This document shows, piece after piece, positions 26,532-36,900 of a stretch of 64,000 nt of DNA (positions are counted from its first letter, which is position 1; each line of letters starts with the position of its first letter). This DNA is from Mesorhizobium zhangyense (GTDB lineage: Bacteria > Pseudomonadota > Alphaproteobacteria > Rhizobiales > Rhizobiaceae), in contig NZ_JAAKZG010000008.1 of NCBI RefSeq assembly GCF_011045115.1, forward strand, positions 1 to 64,000, written 5' to 3'. The notes beneath the pieces were generated by a model. That model was not told the origin of the DNA. It saw only the letters and a program-made list of their open reading frames with translations, and searched no databases. Made by a program: the position numbers and the translations under genes.

Positions 26532-27132
26532 ATGGCGATGGTGGTCCTGGTTGCGCGCACCACGAATCCGATCTTAAATCGATTGATCCTCTTCAGATCG
26601 ACAGTCGTGAAAGCGATGTCCGCCGGTATCAAACCGTACTCCAATCAGGATTGAACGCGGCGGCAATCCGCGCGTCGGAGGCTCTTGTATTCAGCTGATG
26701 GTGCTTGCCGATCACGCAGCCGCCCGAGACCGTCGCAATTTAAATGCCGCTATGCTGCACTGCAATAGGCGAGCGATCACGCTTGATTTCAGGCGTTTTT
26801 CGATCGGCCCACAGAGGGTGAAGCGGGGCTGCGACCAGCGTGTCGCGGGTTGTCGATCCCGCAGAGCGAGGCGTGTCGTGGCGGTTCTGATAGCGGCTAA
26901 AGTGTTTCAGGCGATAGGTCCGCATGTGATTGAAAACATGGCGGCATTGCAGGCCGCCTATCCCGGATAAGCGCGCCGAAGCCGGGAATTATGCGCGCGT
27001 CGGAAGTGGGAACCGCGAAAATTGACCTGACATTTCGGGTCGGGCCGCGTCCGATTGTCTCAATCTCGTTCAGAACGGAATTCGAGACAGGATCTGCCAG
27101 ATGTTCCGCTCGCAGCGCACAATTCTGCCACT
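26532..27132. other. Gene-free stretch between flippase and AraC gene
   Basis: About 600 bases without a convincing gene. Short open frames here have no ribosome site and no recognisable product. The part near 26532-26700 should hold the promoter of the polysaccharide operon; I see no clear operator. No tRNA, insertion sequence or terminator is evident. Confidence 0.5.
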
Positions 27133-28008
27133 TTATCTGCGTCGGTGGCTCGGCAGAACGCCATAGGTCCTTTTGAAGGCAGTGGTGAAGTGCGCGGAGT
27201 TGGCATAGCCGGCAAGATGGGCTGCCTGCGCGATCGAGATGCCGTCGCGCTGCAGCGCATCGCTGGCGCGTTCAAGCCGCCTTGCACGGATGAATTCAAA
27301 GACCGTCAGCCCGAAATGCTCCTTGAAATGCCGTTGCACGGAAGAGACGCTTGCTCCGACATCCCGCGCAATCCTGTCGATCGTCAGCACGTCATCGAGG
27401 TTGTCGACAATGTAGTCCCGGACGCGCTCGCTCTGGCGAAGGCTCATGAGGCCGGGTTTCTCGCGATGTTCCCGGTGATCGAGAAGCGTCGCCCACGAGG
27501 ACGACAATATGTCGAGGCCACGCGAACTGCGGTAAAGCGTTCGAATCTCACCCTGCATTGACGGCGGCGGATTTATCAGCTGTTCGGCCAGGGTCGTCAC
27601 ATGACGGCATGGTACGTAGCGAAACTGTGCGAGGTGCTCGGACAGGAAGCGGTTGAGCGTCGTCGATCCTTGCGTCTGCGTTTGCATCAGCCAGTCCAGC
27701 CAAGGCCGCGGGGCGGAAATCATCGCCTTGCGGATCGGGGCGTCGTGGTCATGAATGAACCGCAAAGTCGAACGACGAGCGACGTTGAGCATGAACACCA
27801 GCGGGGCGGCTCCTTCATCCTGACCGGCGTCGATGTGAAATGGCATGCCGTCGACCACGAAGTGCTGGACGCCCTGCATCAGCACCATCAGGAGAAGCTT
27901 CGGCCAGATCTCGTAGGTCCTGGAATCGGTCGTGCAGGTGGGCACGCTATCGACGCTGCCAACAAACAGCTGATGCGGAATCTCGGGCTTCAGTGCCACG
28001 TGCTGCAT
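27133..28008 (-). CDS. AraC-family regulator, probable siderophore sensor (PchR/YbtA-like)
   Basis: A 291-residue protein with an AraC/XylS DNA-binding domain at about residues 190-291 (LTIDRIARDVGASVSSVQRHFKEHFG, then ISIAQAAHLAGYANSAHFTTAFKRTYG). The N-terminal domain is of the type found in PchR and YbtA regulators, which sense the cognate ferric siderophore and activate its receptor and biosynthesis genes. It is divergent from the siderophore operon, with an iron-box in the shared promoter at 28135-28149. Siderophore-dependent activation of the adjacent operon is the natural inference. Confidence 0.88.
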   Translation of the reverse strand: MQHVALKPEIPHQLFVGSVDSVPTCTTDSRTYEIWPKLLLMVLMQGVQHFVVDGMPFHIDAGQDEGAAPLVFMLNVARRSTLRFIHDHDAPIRKAMISAPRPWLDWLMQTQTQGSTTLNRFLSEHLAQFRYVPCRHVTTLAEQLINPPPSMQGEIRTLYRSSRGLDILSSSWATLLDHREHREKPGLMSLRQSERVRDYIVDNLDDVLTIDRIARDVGASVSSVQRHFKEHFGLTVFEFIRARRLERASDALQRDGISIAQAAHLAGYANSAHFTTAFKRTYGVLPSHRRR

Positions 28009-28134
28009 AAGATCGGTCCCAATCAGAAATCCAGATTGTCTAACTGCCGGCAGTTCCCCTCGCCGTTTGTGCGTAGCTATTTGCCGTTCTGGCGTAGCCC
28101 GCTTCGGTCGACGTGAAACCGTCCTTCCTATATA

Positions 28135-28149
28135 TGAGGAAAAATATCA
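28135..28149. promoter_or_regulatory. RirA-type iron-responsive operator (TGA-N9-TCA) before the biosynthesis operon
   Basis: TGAGGAAAAATATCA fits exactly TGA-N9-TCA, the core of the iron-responsive operator bound by RirA in Rhizobium. It lies in the AT-rich divergent promoter between the AraC regulator and the thioesterase gene. A second site of the same form precedes the receptor gene (43291-43305). Confidence 0.65.
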
Positions 28150-28255
28150 AGTTTAAATGTCCCTGTGTTGCAGGGCCGAGCAGGCGCGATCGGCGTGTCT
28201 CCCACCCTTGCGCCGCCACCGTCTGGATAGGCGCGTCAGACTTATAGGAAACGCT

Positions 28256-29110
28256 GTGGCCACCATGTCCGAGTTGAGCGAGCGGTTCGTCGATAGCCCC
28301 TGGCTTGTCCGTTTCCGTGACGTCGTCGAACCTGAAGCTCGTATCGTCTGCTTTCCGTTCGGTGGGGGAAGCGCTGCCTATTTCGCCCGCTGGGCCTGGC
28401 GTGTAGGTGATGCCGCCGATCTCGTTGCGGTCCAGTATCCGGGGCGCTGCTCGCGTGCATCGGAGCCTGCGCTCGTGGATTTCAACGTACTCGTAGACAG
28501 TGCGGCCCGTGCGATCGCGCCGCTTCTCGACCATGGCAAGGTCGTGTTCTTCGGTCACAGCTTTGGCGCGCTCGTTGCCTTCGAGGTGGCGCATCTTCTG
28601 TCCGAACGGGGCCTGAATCCGCCGCAGCATCTCGTCGTCTCGGCGCGAGGCGCGCCGGGTGACGATCGAGGCGATGCCTGTTCCGAACTCGGCGAGGAGG
28701 ACTTGCGCGCACTCGTCCGCCGTCTTGATGGGATGAGCGAGGAGGCAATGGCCGACGAACGGCTTATGGCTTCGATCATACCGGCCTTGCGGGCCGATCT
28801 GATGGCACTTGGTACCTGGCGCTACAAGCCGCGATCCCCTTTGGCGATGCCCATGACGGCAATGGGTGGCAGCGAGGACCGGGACTGCCCGATCGAGTGG
28901 CTTGATGACTGGAAAAAGGAAACGAGTGGCAACTTCACGCGACGCGTATTTTCAGGCGGACACTTCTATCTGAACAGGCATAGCGATGCCGTGCTTGGCA
29001 TGCTTCTTGACGCAGCCGGTCTCGAACTGCCTCGGCCGAGGCCGCGACGGATCGTTCCGGCCTTTACCCCGGAAAAGCTTCGGCAGGTTTCAGGCGGAGC
29101 CCGGCCATGA
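28256..29110 (+). CDS. Type II thioesterase (siderophore NRPS editing enzyme)
   Basis: An alpha/beta hydrolase of 284 residues. The nucleophile elbow GHSFG lies near residue 100, preceded by the oxyanion-type FPFGGGSAAYF, and the catalytic histidine is in GGHFYL near the C-terminus. Type II thioesterases remove wrong or stalled acyl groups from carrier proteins. It is the first gene of the siderophore operon, like YbtT-type genes. The GTG at 28256 is favoured by AGGAAA five bases upstream; ATG 28265 is also possible, while the longer frame from 28157 has an atypical N-terminus. The stop overlaps the exporter start by 4 bases. Confidence 0.85.
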   Translation: MATMSELSERFVDSPWLVRFRDVVEPEARIVCFPFGGGSAAYFARWAWRVGDAADLVAVQYPGRCSRASEPALVDFNVLVDSAARAIAPLLDHGKVVFFGHSFGALVAFEVAHLLSERGLNPPQHLVVSARGAPGDDRGDACSELGEEDLRALVRRLDGMSEEAMADERLMASIIPALRADLMALGTWRYKPRSPLAMPMTAMGGSEDRDCPIEWLDDWKKETSGNFTRRVFSGGHFYLNRHSDAVLGMLLDAAGLELPRPRPRRIVPAFTPEKLRQVSGGARP

Positions 29111-30366
29111 CGGTGTCTCGCCTTTTCGTCGACATATCGCTGCTCAGGACCAACGCCAATTTCCGGCACGTCCTTCTGGCACGGACCATTTCGCTGATGG
29201 GGCTTGGCATGCTCGCGGTCAGCGTCCCGATCCAGGTCTATGCGATCACAGGGTCGAGCTTTCAGGTCGGCATCGTGGCAGCACTCGATGGTGCGGGAAT
29301 GTTCGCAGGCCTGCTTCTCGGCGGCGTGCTGGCCGATCTCTACGACCGCCGGCGTTTGATCCTGTTTGCCCGCAGCATCTGCGGCCTTGGATTTGTCGCC
29401 CTGGCCGTCAACAGCGCGTTTGCCTCTCCTTCGGTGGTCGCGATTTGTGCACTCGCCTTCTGGGACGGGTTCTTCGGCGCGCTGGGCGTTTCCGCGCTCA
29501 TGGCGGCAATGCCGCATATCGTCGGCCGTGAGAATCTGATGCAGGCGGGGGCGCTCGGCATGATGACGGGACGGTTCGCCAGCATTATCTCGCCGGCGCT
29601 GGGCGGGATGATCATCGCCTGGGTTGGCCTCACCTGGAATTACGGCATAGCTGCGGTGGGCACGTTGCTGACGGTTCTGACGCTGCTCAGCCTGCCGCGG
29701 ATGGTGCCTGAACGACACGAGATCGAGCATCCGCTGCGCATGCTGGCGCAGGCTTTTGTCTTCCTCTTCCGGCAGCGTCTGCTGCTTGGCATCTTTGCGA
29801 TCGGCACGCTGCTGACGCTGACGAGTTCGATCAGGATCCTGTTTCCGGCGCTCGCCTCCGGCCCCTTTGGCGGCGGCGCCTTCGAGACCGGATTGATGTA
29901 TTCGGCCGTGCCGATCGGCGCGACCGCGGGTGCCGTGCTGAGCGGCTGGGCGCGCAATCTCGAACGACCAGATCTGGTCATGCTCGGCATGTGCATGCTG
30001 GCTTTTGGGTGCGTCGTGGCACTCGGGGCGGGTGGCCACATCTACTTCGCGCTTCCGGCCCTTGCCGTCTACGGCTATGCGACCGCCATCGCCTCTCTCC
30101 TGCAATACACCATGATCCAGGCGCACACGCCCGACAGCTATCTCGGGCGCGTGAACAGCCTCTGGGCAGCGCAGGATACGCTGGGCGACATTGTCGGCGC
30201 TCTGGCCATTGGTGCGATCGCCAATGTGTTTTTGCCGGCGCAGAGCATTCTCCTGCTCGGCGTGACGGCTCTGGCATTGGGCCTGCTTCTGGCCTTGCTG
30301 TTCCGCGCGATGCGTCGGGCGGGGCTGATCGATCTGCGCGCAGGCCTTGAAGGAGCCAGCTCATGA
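29107..30366 (+). CDS. entS: MFS siderophore exporter (EntS-like)
   Basis: A 419-residue major facilitator with 10-12 membrane segments, resembling EntS: an N-terminal LLRTNANFRHVLLARTISLMG, then GALDGAGMFAGLLLGGVLADLYDRRRLI with the MFS loop 2-3 signature. EntS exports enterobactin across the inner membrane. Position between the thioesterase and the carrier-protein gene, with a 4-base overlap upstream, makes export of the product of this cluster the likely role. Confidence 0.88.
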   Translation: MTVSRLFVDISLLRTNANFRHVLLARTISLMGLGMLAVSVPIQVYAITGSSFQVGIVAALDGAGMFAGLLLGGVLADLYDRRRLILFARSICGLGFVALAVNSAFASPSVVAICALAFWDGFFGALGVSALMAAMPHIVGRENLMQAGALGMMTGRFASIISPALGGMIIAWVGLTWNYGIAAVGTLLTVLTLLSLPRMVPERHEIEHPLRMLAQAFVFLFRQRLLLGIFAIGTLLTLTSSIRILFPALASGPFGGGAFETGLMYSAVPIGATAGAVLSGWARNLERPDLVMLGMCMLAFGCVVALGAGGHIYFALPALAVYGYATAIASLLQYTMIQAHTPDSYLGRVNSLWAAQDTLGDIVGALAIGAIANVFLPAQSILLLGVTALALGLLLALLFRAMRRAGLIDLRAGLEGASS

Positions 30367-30432
30367 CGCTCCGTTCTTCGACATCTTCACATGAAGGCCG
30401 CGCAGCGGCGACTGAAACATCAGGAGGCCAGG

Positions 30433-30699
30433 ATGCTTTCAAATGATCCGGTGACGCATGCATCTCTTTCGAAAGAGATGCTCAGGCAACAGGTCATGCG
30501 TTTCCTCGATGATGAGCCGGCCGACGATGACAATCTCATGGATTTCGGCCTCAACTCCATCGCCGCCATGCAGCTCGTGGCCGAATGGAAGCAGGCAGAT
30601 ATCGAGGTGAACTTCGTCGAGCTTGCCCGGCGCCCGACCATCGATGGCATGTGGGAGCTGCTGCGGCAGAAAAGCTCGGCCACGGCCCTGGTAGCTTAA
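30433..30699 (+). CDS. Stand-alone aryl carrier protein (EntB C-terminal-domain homologue)
   Basis: An 88-residue carrier protein. DDDNLMDFGLNSIAAMQLVAEW holds the phosphopantetheine serine (GLNS), and the following VNFVELARRPTIDGMWELL closely parallels the aryl carrier domain that forms the C-terminus of E. coli EntB (DFVMLAKNPTIDAWWKLL). It would carry 2,3-dihydroxybenzoate loaded by the EntE homologue and present it to the first condensation domain of the synthetase. The isochorismatase of this cluster lacks that domain, so the bifunctional EntB is split here. The ATG at 30433 has AGGAGG seven bases upstream; an upstream in-frame ATG at 30391 lacks one. Confidence 0.9.
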   Translation: MLSNDPVTHASLSKEMLRQQVMRFLDDEPADDDNLMDFGLNSIAAMQLVAEWKQADIEVNFVELARRPTIDGMWELLRQKSSATALVA

Positions 30700-30723
30700 T
30701 CGGTCAATCGAGGAGGCAACACC

Positions 30724-30930
30724 GTGACCGATGATCTCAATGTGAACCCTTTCGACGATGAGCGGCATCGCTTTCTGGCGCTGCTCAACGGGGCCGGACA
30801 GTACAGCCTGTGGCCTGCCTTCGCCGGTGTGCCGGCAGGCTGGAGCGTGGTGTTCGGTCCACAGGACCGCGAGGCCTGTCTCGCTCATATCGCAAGCGTG
30901 TGGACCGACCTCAGCCCCGTTGCGGCGTGA
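30724..30930 (+). CDS. mbtH: MbtH-family NRPS accessory protein
   Basis: A 68-residue MbtH-like protein: NPFDDE start, GQYSLWP, VPAGW and WTDLSP are the family hallmarks. It binds adenylation domains of the adjacent synthetase and supports their folding and activity. The residue pair before GQYSLWP is Gly-Ala (NGAGQYSLWP) where NDEGQ or NxEEQ is usual. GTG start with GAGGAGG upstream. It sits between the carrier protein and synthetase genes, matching YbdZ next to entF in E. coli. Confidence 0.95.
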   Translation: MTDDLNVNPFDDERHRFLALLNGAGQYSLWPAFAGVPAGWSVVFGPQDREACLAHIASVWTDLSPVAA

Positions 30931-30975
30931 GGTGCACGCACCCGCTCTGCCCGGTGCGGAACCAAGGGACTTGTC

Positions 30976-33900
30976 ATGCATAAACTTCCGCTCGTAAGCA
31001 CTCAGCTCGGCATCTGGCTGGCAGACCAGGTCGCTGCGCGCAAGAACCGCTATGTCATTGCGCATGGCATCGAGTTCCGAGGCGGAATCGATGTCGAAGT
31101 GCTGCAAAGAGCGATCCGTATCGGCCTGTCCGAGGCCGATACGGTCACAGCACGCTATTTCGAGGACGAGGCCGGAGCCTGGCAGGGCATGCCGGACCCG
31201 GTTTCCGTGGCCGATCCGGAAATCCTCGATCTAAGCCGCGCAGCCGACGCAGAAAGCGCCGCGCGTGCTTTCATGGAAGGCGATATCGCGGAGGATCTGC
31301 CGGCCAGCGGCGAGCGGCTGCTTTGCCGACAGGTGCTGATCAATCTCGGCAAAACGGATGGGGCGCCGCACTGGTTCTGGTACCAGCGCTACCATCATGT
31401 GATGCTCGATGGCTTCAGCTTCACCGCGCTGACGCGGCGGATCGCCGAGATTTATAGCTTGAGCCTGCGTGGTGAACCGGTCGACCCATCGCCTTTTGGA
31501 AAGGTTTCGGAGGTCGTCGAGGAATACCGCGCCTACGCTCAATCCGCTGCCTTTTCGGCGGACCGCGATTTCTGGGCAGGGTACTGCGGGGATATTCCCG
31601 CAGCCTGCAATCTGTCGATTCGCCGTGATCTGCCCAGTCTGGAAAACACCTCCGGTGTCGTCGCTCATTCGCATCGGCTGCCGTCCAAAAGCCTCGCGAC
31701 GTTGGAAGCTTCCGCGGCGCAGCACAAGGTTGCCGTATTCGACATCCTGATGGCGTCAGTGGCTGCCTATCTCTTCCGTGCCTCGGGCGAGGCGCGTCAG
31801 GTGGTCGGCATTCCCTTCATGCGCCGCATGGGGTCAGCTGCCATCAATTCCGTGGCGCCGGTCGTCAACGTGCTGCCGGTGCGCGTCGATGTCGACGGTG
31901 CGCTCCCGCTCATCGCAATTGCCGAACGCGTTAAGGCGGCGTTGCGCGAGGTGCGCAGGCATCAGCGATACGACGCCGAGCAAATCCAGCGCGATCTCGG
32001 CCTCGTCGGCAGCGGAAGGGCGCTATACGGCCCGGTCGTCAACTATCGCATGTTCGACTACGACCTGAAATTCGGCGACCTCCGCGGTGTTACCCACCAC
32101 CTCGCGACCGGTCCCGTCGACGATATCGAGTTCGGCATTCTCATTCATGAAGGGGTCATCACGCTCGAACTGCGCGCCGATGCGTCGCTTTACGACGAGG
32201 GGGATCTGCACCGCCATGCAACGCGCTTGGCGGGCCTGATTGAGGCGTTCTGCGAGGACAATGAAACTTCGATCGCACGCCTGCCGGTGACGGAAGACAG
32301 CGAGGCCCGGTTGATTGCCGCGAGCGCCACTGGCGCTGCCATCGCGCAGCCGGCGGAACTCACCACCATTCTCGATGTCTTCATCACGCAGGTAGCGAAG
32401 ACGCCCGATGCGACTGCTCTGGTCTTCGGCGAAACCGCCCTGACATTTGCGGAGCTGTCGACGCGCGTCTTCCGTCTGGCGCGCCTTCTCATCGGCAGAG
32501 GCATTGGCCCCGGCGATGTCGTCGCCGTCGCGCTGCCGCGCTCGGAAGAGGCGGTGATGGCCATGCTTGCCGTGCTTGCAAGTGGCGCGACGCATATGCC
32601 GCTCGATCTCGATTATCCGACTGAACGTCTAGCCATGATGTGCGAGGACGCGCGCCCAGCCGTTGCCCTGACCACGCAGAGCGAGGCCACGCATCTGCCG
32701 GCGAACCTGGACCTGATCTGTCTCGACGATCCGTCGGTGATCGCCGCTTGTGCTGCCTGCTCGGAAACCCCGGTTGCTGCAGCCGAGAGAAAGATGCCGC
32801 TCGGCGCCAACTCGATCGCCTATGTCATCTTCACCTCGGGTTCCACCGGACGGCCCAAGGGCGTCATGAACAGCCACGGTGCCTTGCTCAACCTGCTTCT
32901 GTCGCATCGGCCCACGATCTACAATCCGGGTCTTGAAGCCTTCGCTGCGAGGCAATCGGGGAGGGCGCTGCGTGCGGCACATACCCATTCCTTCGCCTTC
33001 GATTCGTCCTGGCTGCAGATCTTCTGGATGCTGCTCGGGCAGGAACTGCACATTATCGACGATGAGTTGCGCCGTGATGCCGAAGGGCTGGTCGAGGTCA
33101 TCGATTTGCTCGGCATCGACGCCATGGATCTGCCGCCTTCCTTCTGCGCGCAGATGATGAATTGCGGGCTTCTGGCGTCCGGCCGTTATCGTCCGACCGT
33201 GCTGCTGATTGGCGGTGAAGCAGCATCGCCTGCGCTCTGGACCGCCTTGCGACAACACATCGACCTGCAGGCGCACAATCTCTACGGGCCAACCGAATAC
33301 ACCGTCGACACGCTGCACGCGCCGATCAGCACGGCAGATCACCCGGTGATCGGCCGACCGATCGGCAACACGCAGGTCTATGTCCTCGACGGCTTCCTGC
33401 AGCCGGTGCCGGTCGGCTTCGTTGGTGAGCTCTATATTTCGGGCAGCGGCCTTGCCCGTGGTTATCTCGGGCGGCCAGACCTGACAGCACAGCGCTTCGT
33501 CGCCAATCCTTTCCGAGCCAGTGAGGTCATGTACCGGACCGGCGATCGTGTCCGCTGGAATGAAGCCGGGCAGGTCGAATTCATCGGCCGCAGCGATCAT
33601 CAGGTGAAGGTGCGCGGCTACCGGGTCGAGACATCGGAGGTCGAAGCGGCATTGCTGGCGCTGTCCGGCGTGCAGGCAGCGCTGGTGATCGCGGAGGCGA
33701 TGAACGGCAGCCATCGCCTGATCGCATACTGCACGATGGATCGGGCGGCTAGCGAAGACAGGCCGTCGCTCTCTCTCGCCTTGCGCCGCAGCCTGAAAGA
33801 CAAACTGCCCGACTATATGATCCCGGCGGCGATTGTCGTGCTGGATGCGTTTCCGCTGACAGTGAACGGGAAGGTGGATCGCGCGCGGCTCCCGGCTCCG

Positions 33901-36900
33901 ATGGTATCGGTAGAGGCGGCGCCATCGACGGCTGGCGAGCTTCTCGTCTGCAAAGCCATGGCACAGGCTCTGAAGCTACCCGCAGTGGGCGTAGACAGCG
34001 ATTTCTTCTCGCTTGGCGGTGACAGCATCACGGCCATCATGCTTTGCAGTGCCTTGCGCGCAGAAGGCTTCCTTCTGCGGCCGCGCGATATCTTCGCCGA
34101 GCGCGATGCGCGCCATATTGCCCTCGCGATGAGGCCACTGGCGACCCAGGCCACTGCTGCAGAGCCCGTTGCAACGCTTTCGCTCACGCCTGCGGAAGCC
34201 ATGGCGCTGCGGGCACGTTACGGCCCGATCGATGCGGTAGTGCCGGTGCTGCCCACTCAAAAGGGCATGCTGTTCCACGCACAGCTCGGCGACCAGGCCG
34301 GGACATACAACGCCTTCACCCGGCTCGATCTTGATGGTCCACTCGACATTTCAAGGCTTCGCCGCGCCTTCGATGCCGTCCTGCGCCGTCATCCGCAACT
34401 CGGCGGTGTCTTCGACATGGAGGGCCGCGACGAGCCGCTGCTGCTGGTTCCGAAACTGCCAGAGGGAACAGAACATCTCTGGCCCTGGGCCGAACACGAC
34501 CTCTCCGCGCTGGCTGCTGATGAGCAAATGGTGGCACTCGAGCGAATTCAGGCTTTGGCGGTCGAACGTGACCATGTCGGTCCTGCCTTCCGGCGGCTGT
34601 TGAGCGCCGCGCTGGTGCGGCTTGGCGAGGAACGGCATGTCCTGCTGATCGTGGTTCATCACCTGATGATCGACGGCTGGTCGACACCGCTCCTTCTTCG
34701 CGACCTTCTCGATGCCTACACGCTCGATGCCCGCGAGCTGCCGCCTCAGACCGTCAGCTACGCCGACGTAGTGCGCAGACTGGCGGCGCGCGATGCAGCG
34801 CCGAGCCGGGAGATCTGGGCGGCAGCACTCGACGGTGCTGCCCGGACCTGCCTTTTCGATCATGTGACCACGACTGGCACGGTCGAGGAACACGAACTGT
34901 CATTGTCGGCGGAACTGTCGGAGGCATTGCTGTCGCAGGCACGTCAGCGCGGCGTCACGCTCAATGTGCTGATGCAGGCCGTCTGGGGTCTGGTTCTCGG
35001 CTCGATGGCCGGCCGCGACGAGGTGATTTTCGGCACGCCGATTGCCGGCCGCTCGGCACCGATCGACGGCGTCGGCGAGCAGGTGGGCCTGTTCCTGACG
35101 ACCATTCCGGTGCGGGTCGCCTTGCGCCCGGAGGTCTCGCTCTGGGATCAGATGCAGGGCATGCAGACGCAGCACGCTTTGCTGATGGAGCGGGACGATC
35201 TTGGCCTTGGTGAAATCCAGGCCCTGGCCGGCGGCAAGACACTGTTCGACACGCTGCTCGTGGTCGAGAATTACCCTGACAACGACTATCTGGAACGGGA
35301 CCTTGCCGGGCTTCGTGTCCGCAATGTCCACAATCGCGGTTATAGCCATTATCCGCTGGCGCTGCTGGTGCTGCCCGGCCGCGAACTGACGCTTCTCATT
35401 GAAAATCGCGGCGCCGTTACCGATCCACGCGCGCTGGCGGAGCGGATCGCCGGCGTGCTCGAAGTGCTGGCCCGCCGGCCGGGCTGTCCGGTCGCCGCGC
35501 TTCCGGTCTGGGCACCGCGCGATCGGGAATTGATCGAGAGCGTCAACACGACCGCTCATCCGCTGCCGTCGCTGACATTGCGTGACCTGCTTATCGCCCA
35601 GGCGGGCCGCACGCCCGACGACATTGCGCTTGTCGACGCGGACGGCGAATTGACTTTCCGGCAGGTGCGCCAGCAGGTTCTGCATCTGGCGGAGCGCCTG
35701 CGTGGAGAGGGGGTGAAAACTGGTGACGTCGTCGCCGTTGCCCTGCCGCGTTCCGCTCGGCTGAGCCTTGCCATTCTGGCGGTGATCGAGGCGGGCGCAG
35801 CCTTCCTTCCGCTCGACCTGAGCTATCCGCCCGATCGGCTCGCCTTCATGCTCGACGATGCGAAGCCGCGCCTTGTTATCGCCGACGGCAGTTCGCGGTC
35901 GCTCGTCGAGGAAACGGTGCCGCTGCTCCTGTTCGAGCAACTTGCCGATTCTTTAATCGAGGTTCGCGACCTGTCGGCGGATCAGGCGCTGACGCCACAG
36001 CATCCGGCCTATGTGCTTTACACGTCCGGTACGACCGGCAGGCCGAAGGGCGTGGTCGTATCACATGCGGCGATCGTTAACCGCATCCTCTGGATGCAGC
36101 ACCAATATCCGCTCGATCGCAGCGACGTGGTGTTGCAGAAGACGCCCTGCGGCTTCGACGTCTCGGTCTGGGAATTCTTCTGGTCCTATATGGTGGGCGC
36201 AAGTCTGGTGATGGCGCCGCCCGAGGCGCATCGCGATCCCGCCGCGCTGCTCGACCTTATCGAAACTCAGGGCGTGACGACGCTACATTTCGTGCCCTCC
36301 ATGCTTGCCGTCTTTCTTGCCACGACGAAGGAGACTGCCGCACCGGGCGCGCAGCCCTGTTCTTCAATGAAGCGGGTCTTCTGCAGCGGCGAAGCATTGG
36401 CCAAGGGTCTGGCACGGGAATTCACCGGTCTGTTCAGTGCAGAACTTCACAACCTCTATGGCCCCACGGAAGCCGCTGTCGATGTCACCTACGCTCCTGC
36501 TTCGGGCGATCTTGTCGCCGGAAGTGGCGGCGTGCCGATCGGCCTGCCGGTGTGGAATACGCAACTGCGCATCCTCGACCATCTGCTCCGCCCAGTACCC
36601 GTCGGGGTCGCGGGAGAACTCTATCTCTGCGGGGTGCAGCTTGCGCTTGGTTATCTTGGCCGTGCCGAGCTGACTGCTTCGCGCTTCGTCGCCGATCCGT
36701 TCGCCGAGGGGGAGCGCATGTACCGCACCGGCGATCTGGCGCGCTGGCTGCCGGATGGACAGGTGGAATATCTCGGCCGCACCGATCATCAGATCAAGAT
36801 CCGCGGCCAGCGTGTCGAACTCGGCGAGATCGAGGCACAGATCGAGCGGTTGCCGGGCGTGCAACAGGCGGTGGTAAATGCCGTCCAGGTCGGGCAGCCC

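Noticed and set aside
34000-34800. Epimerase domain in the siderophore synthetase
   Set aside because: The T1 core LGGDS suggested one, but the chain length and the next HHLMIDGW motif leave room only for one condensation domain.
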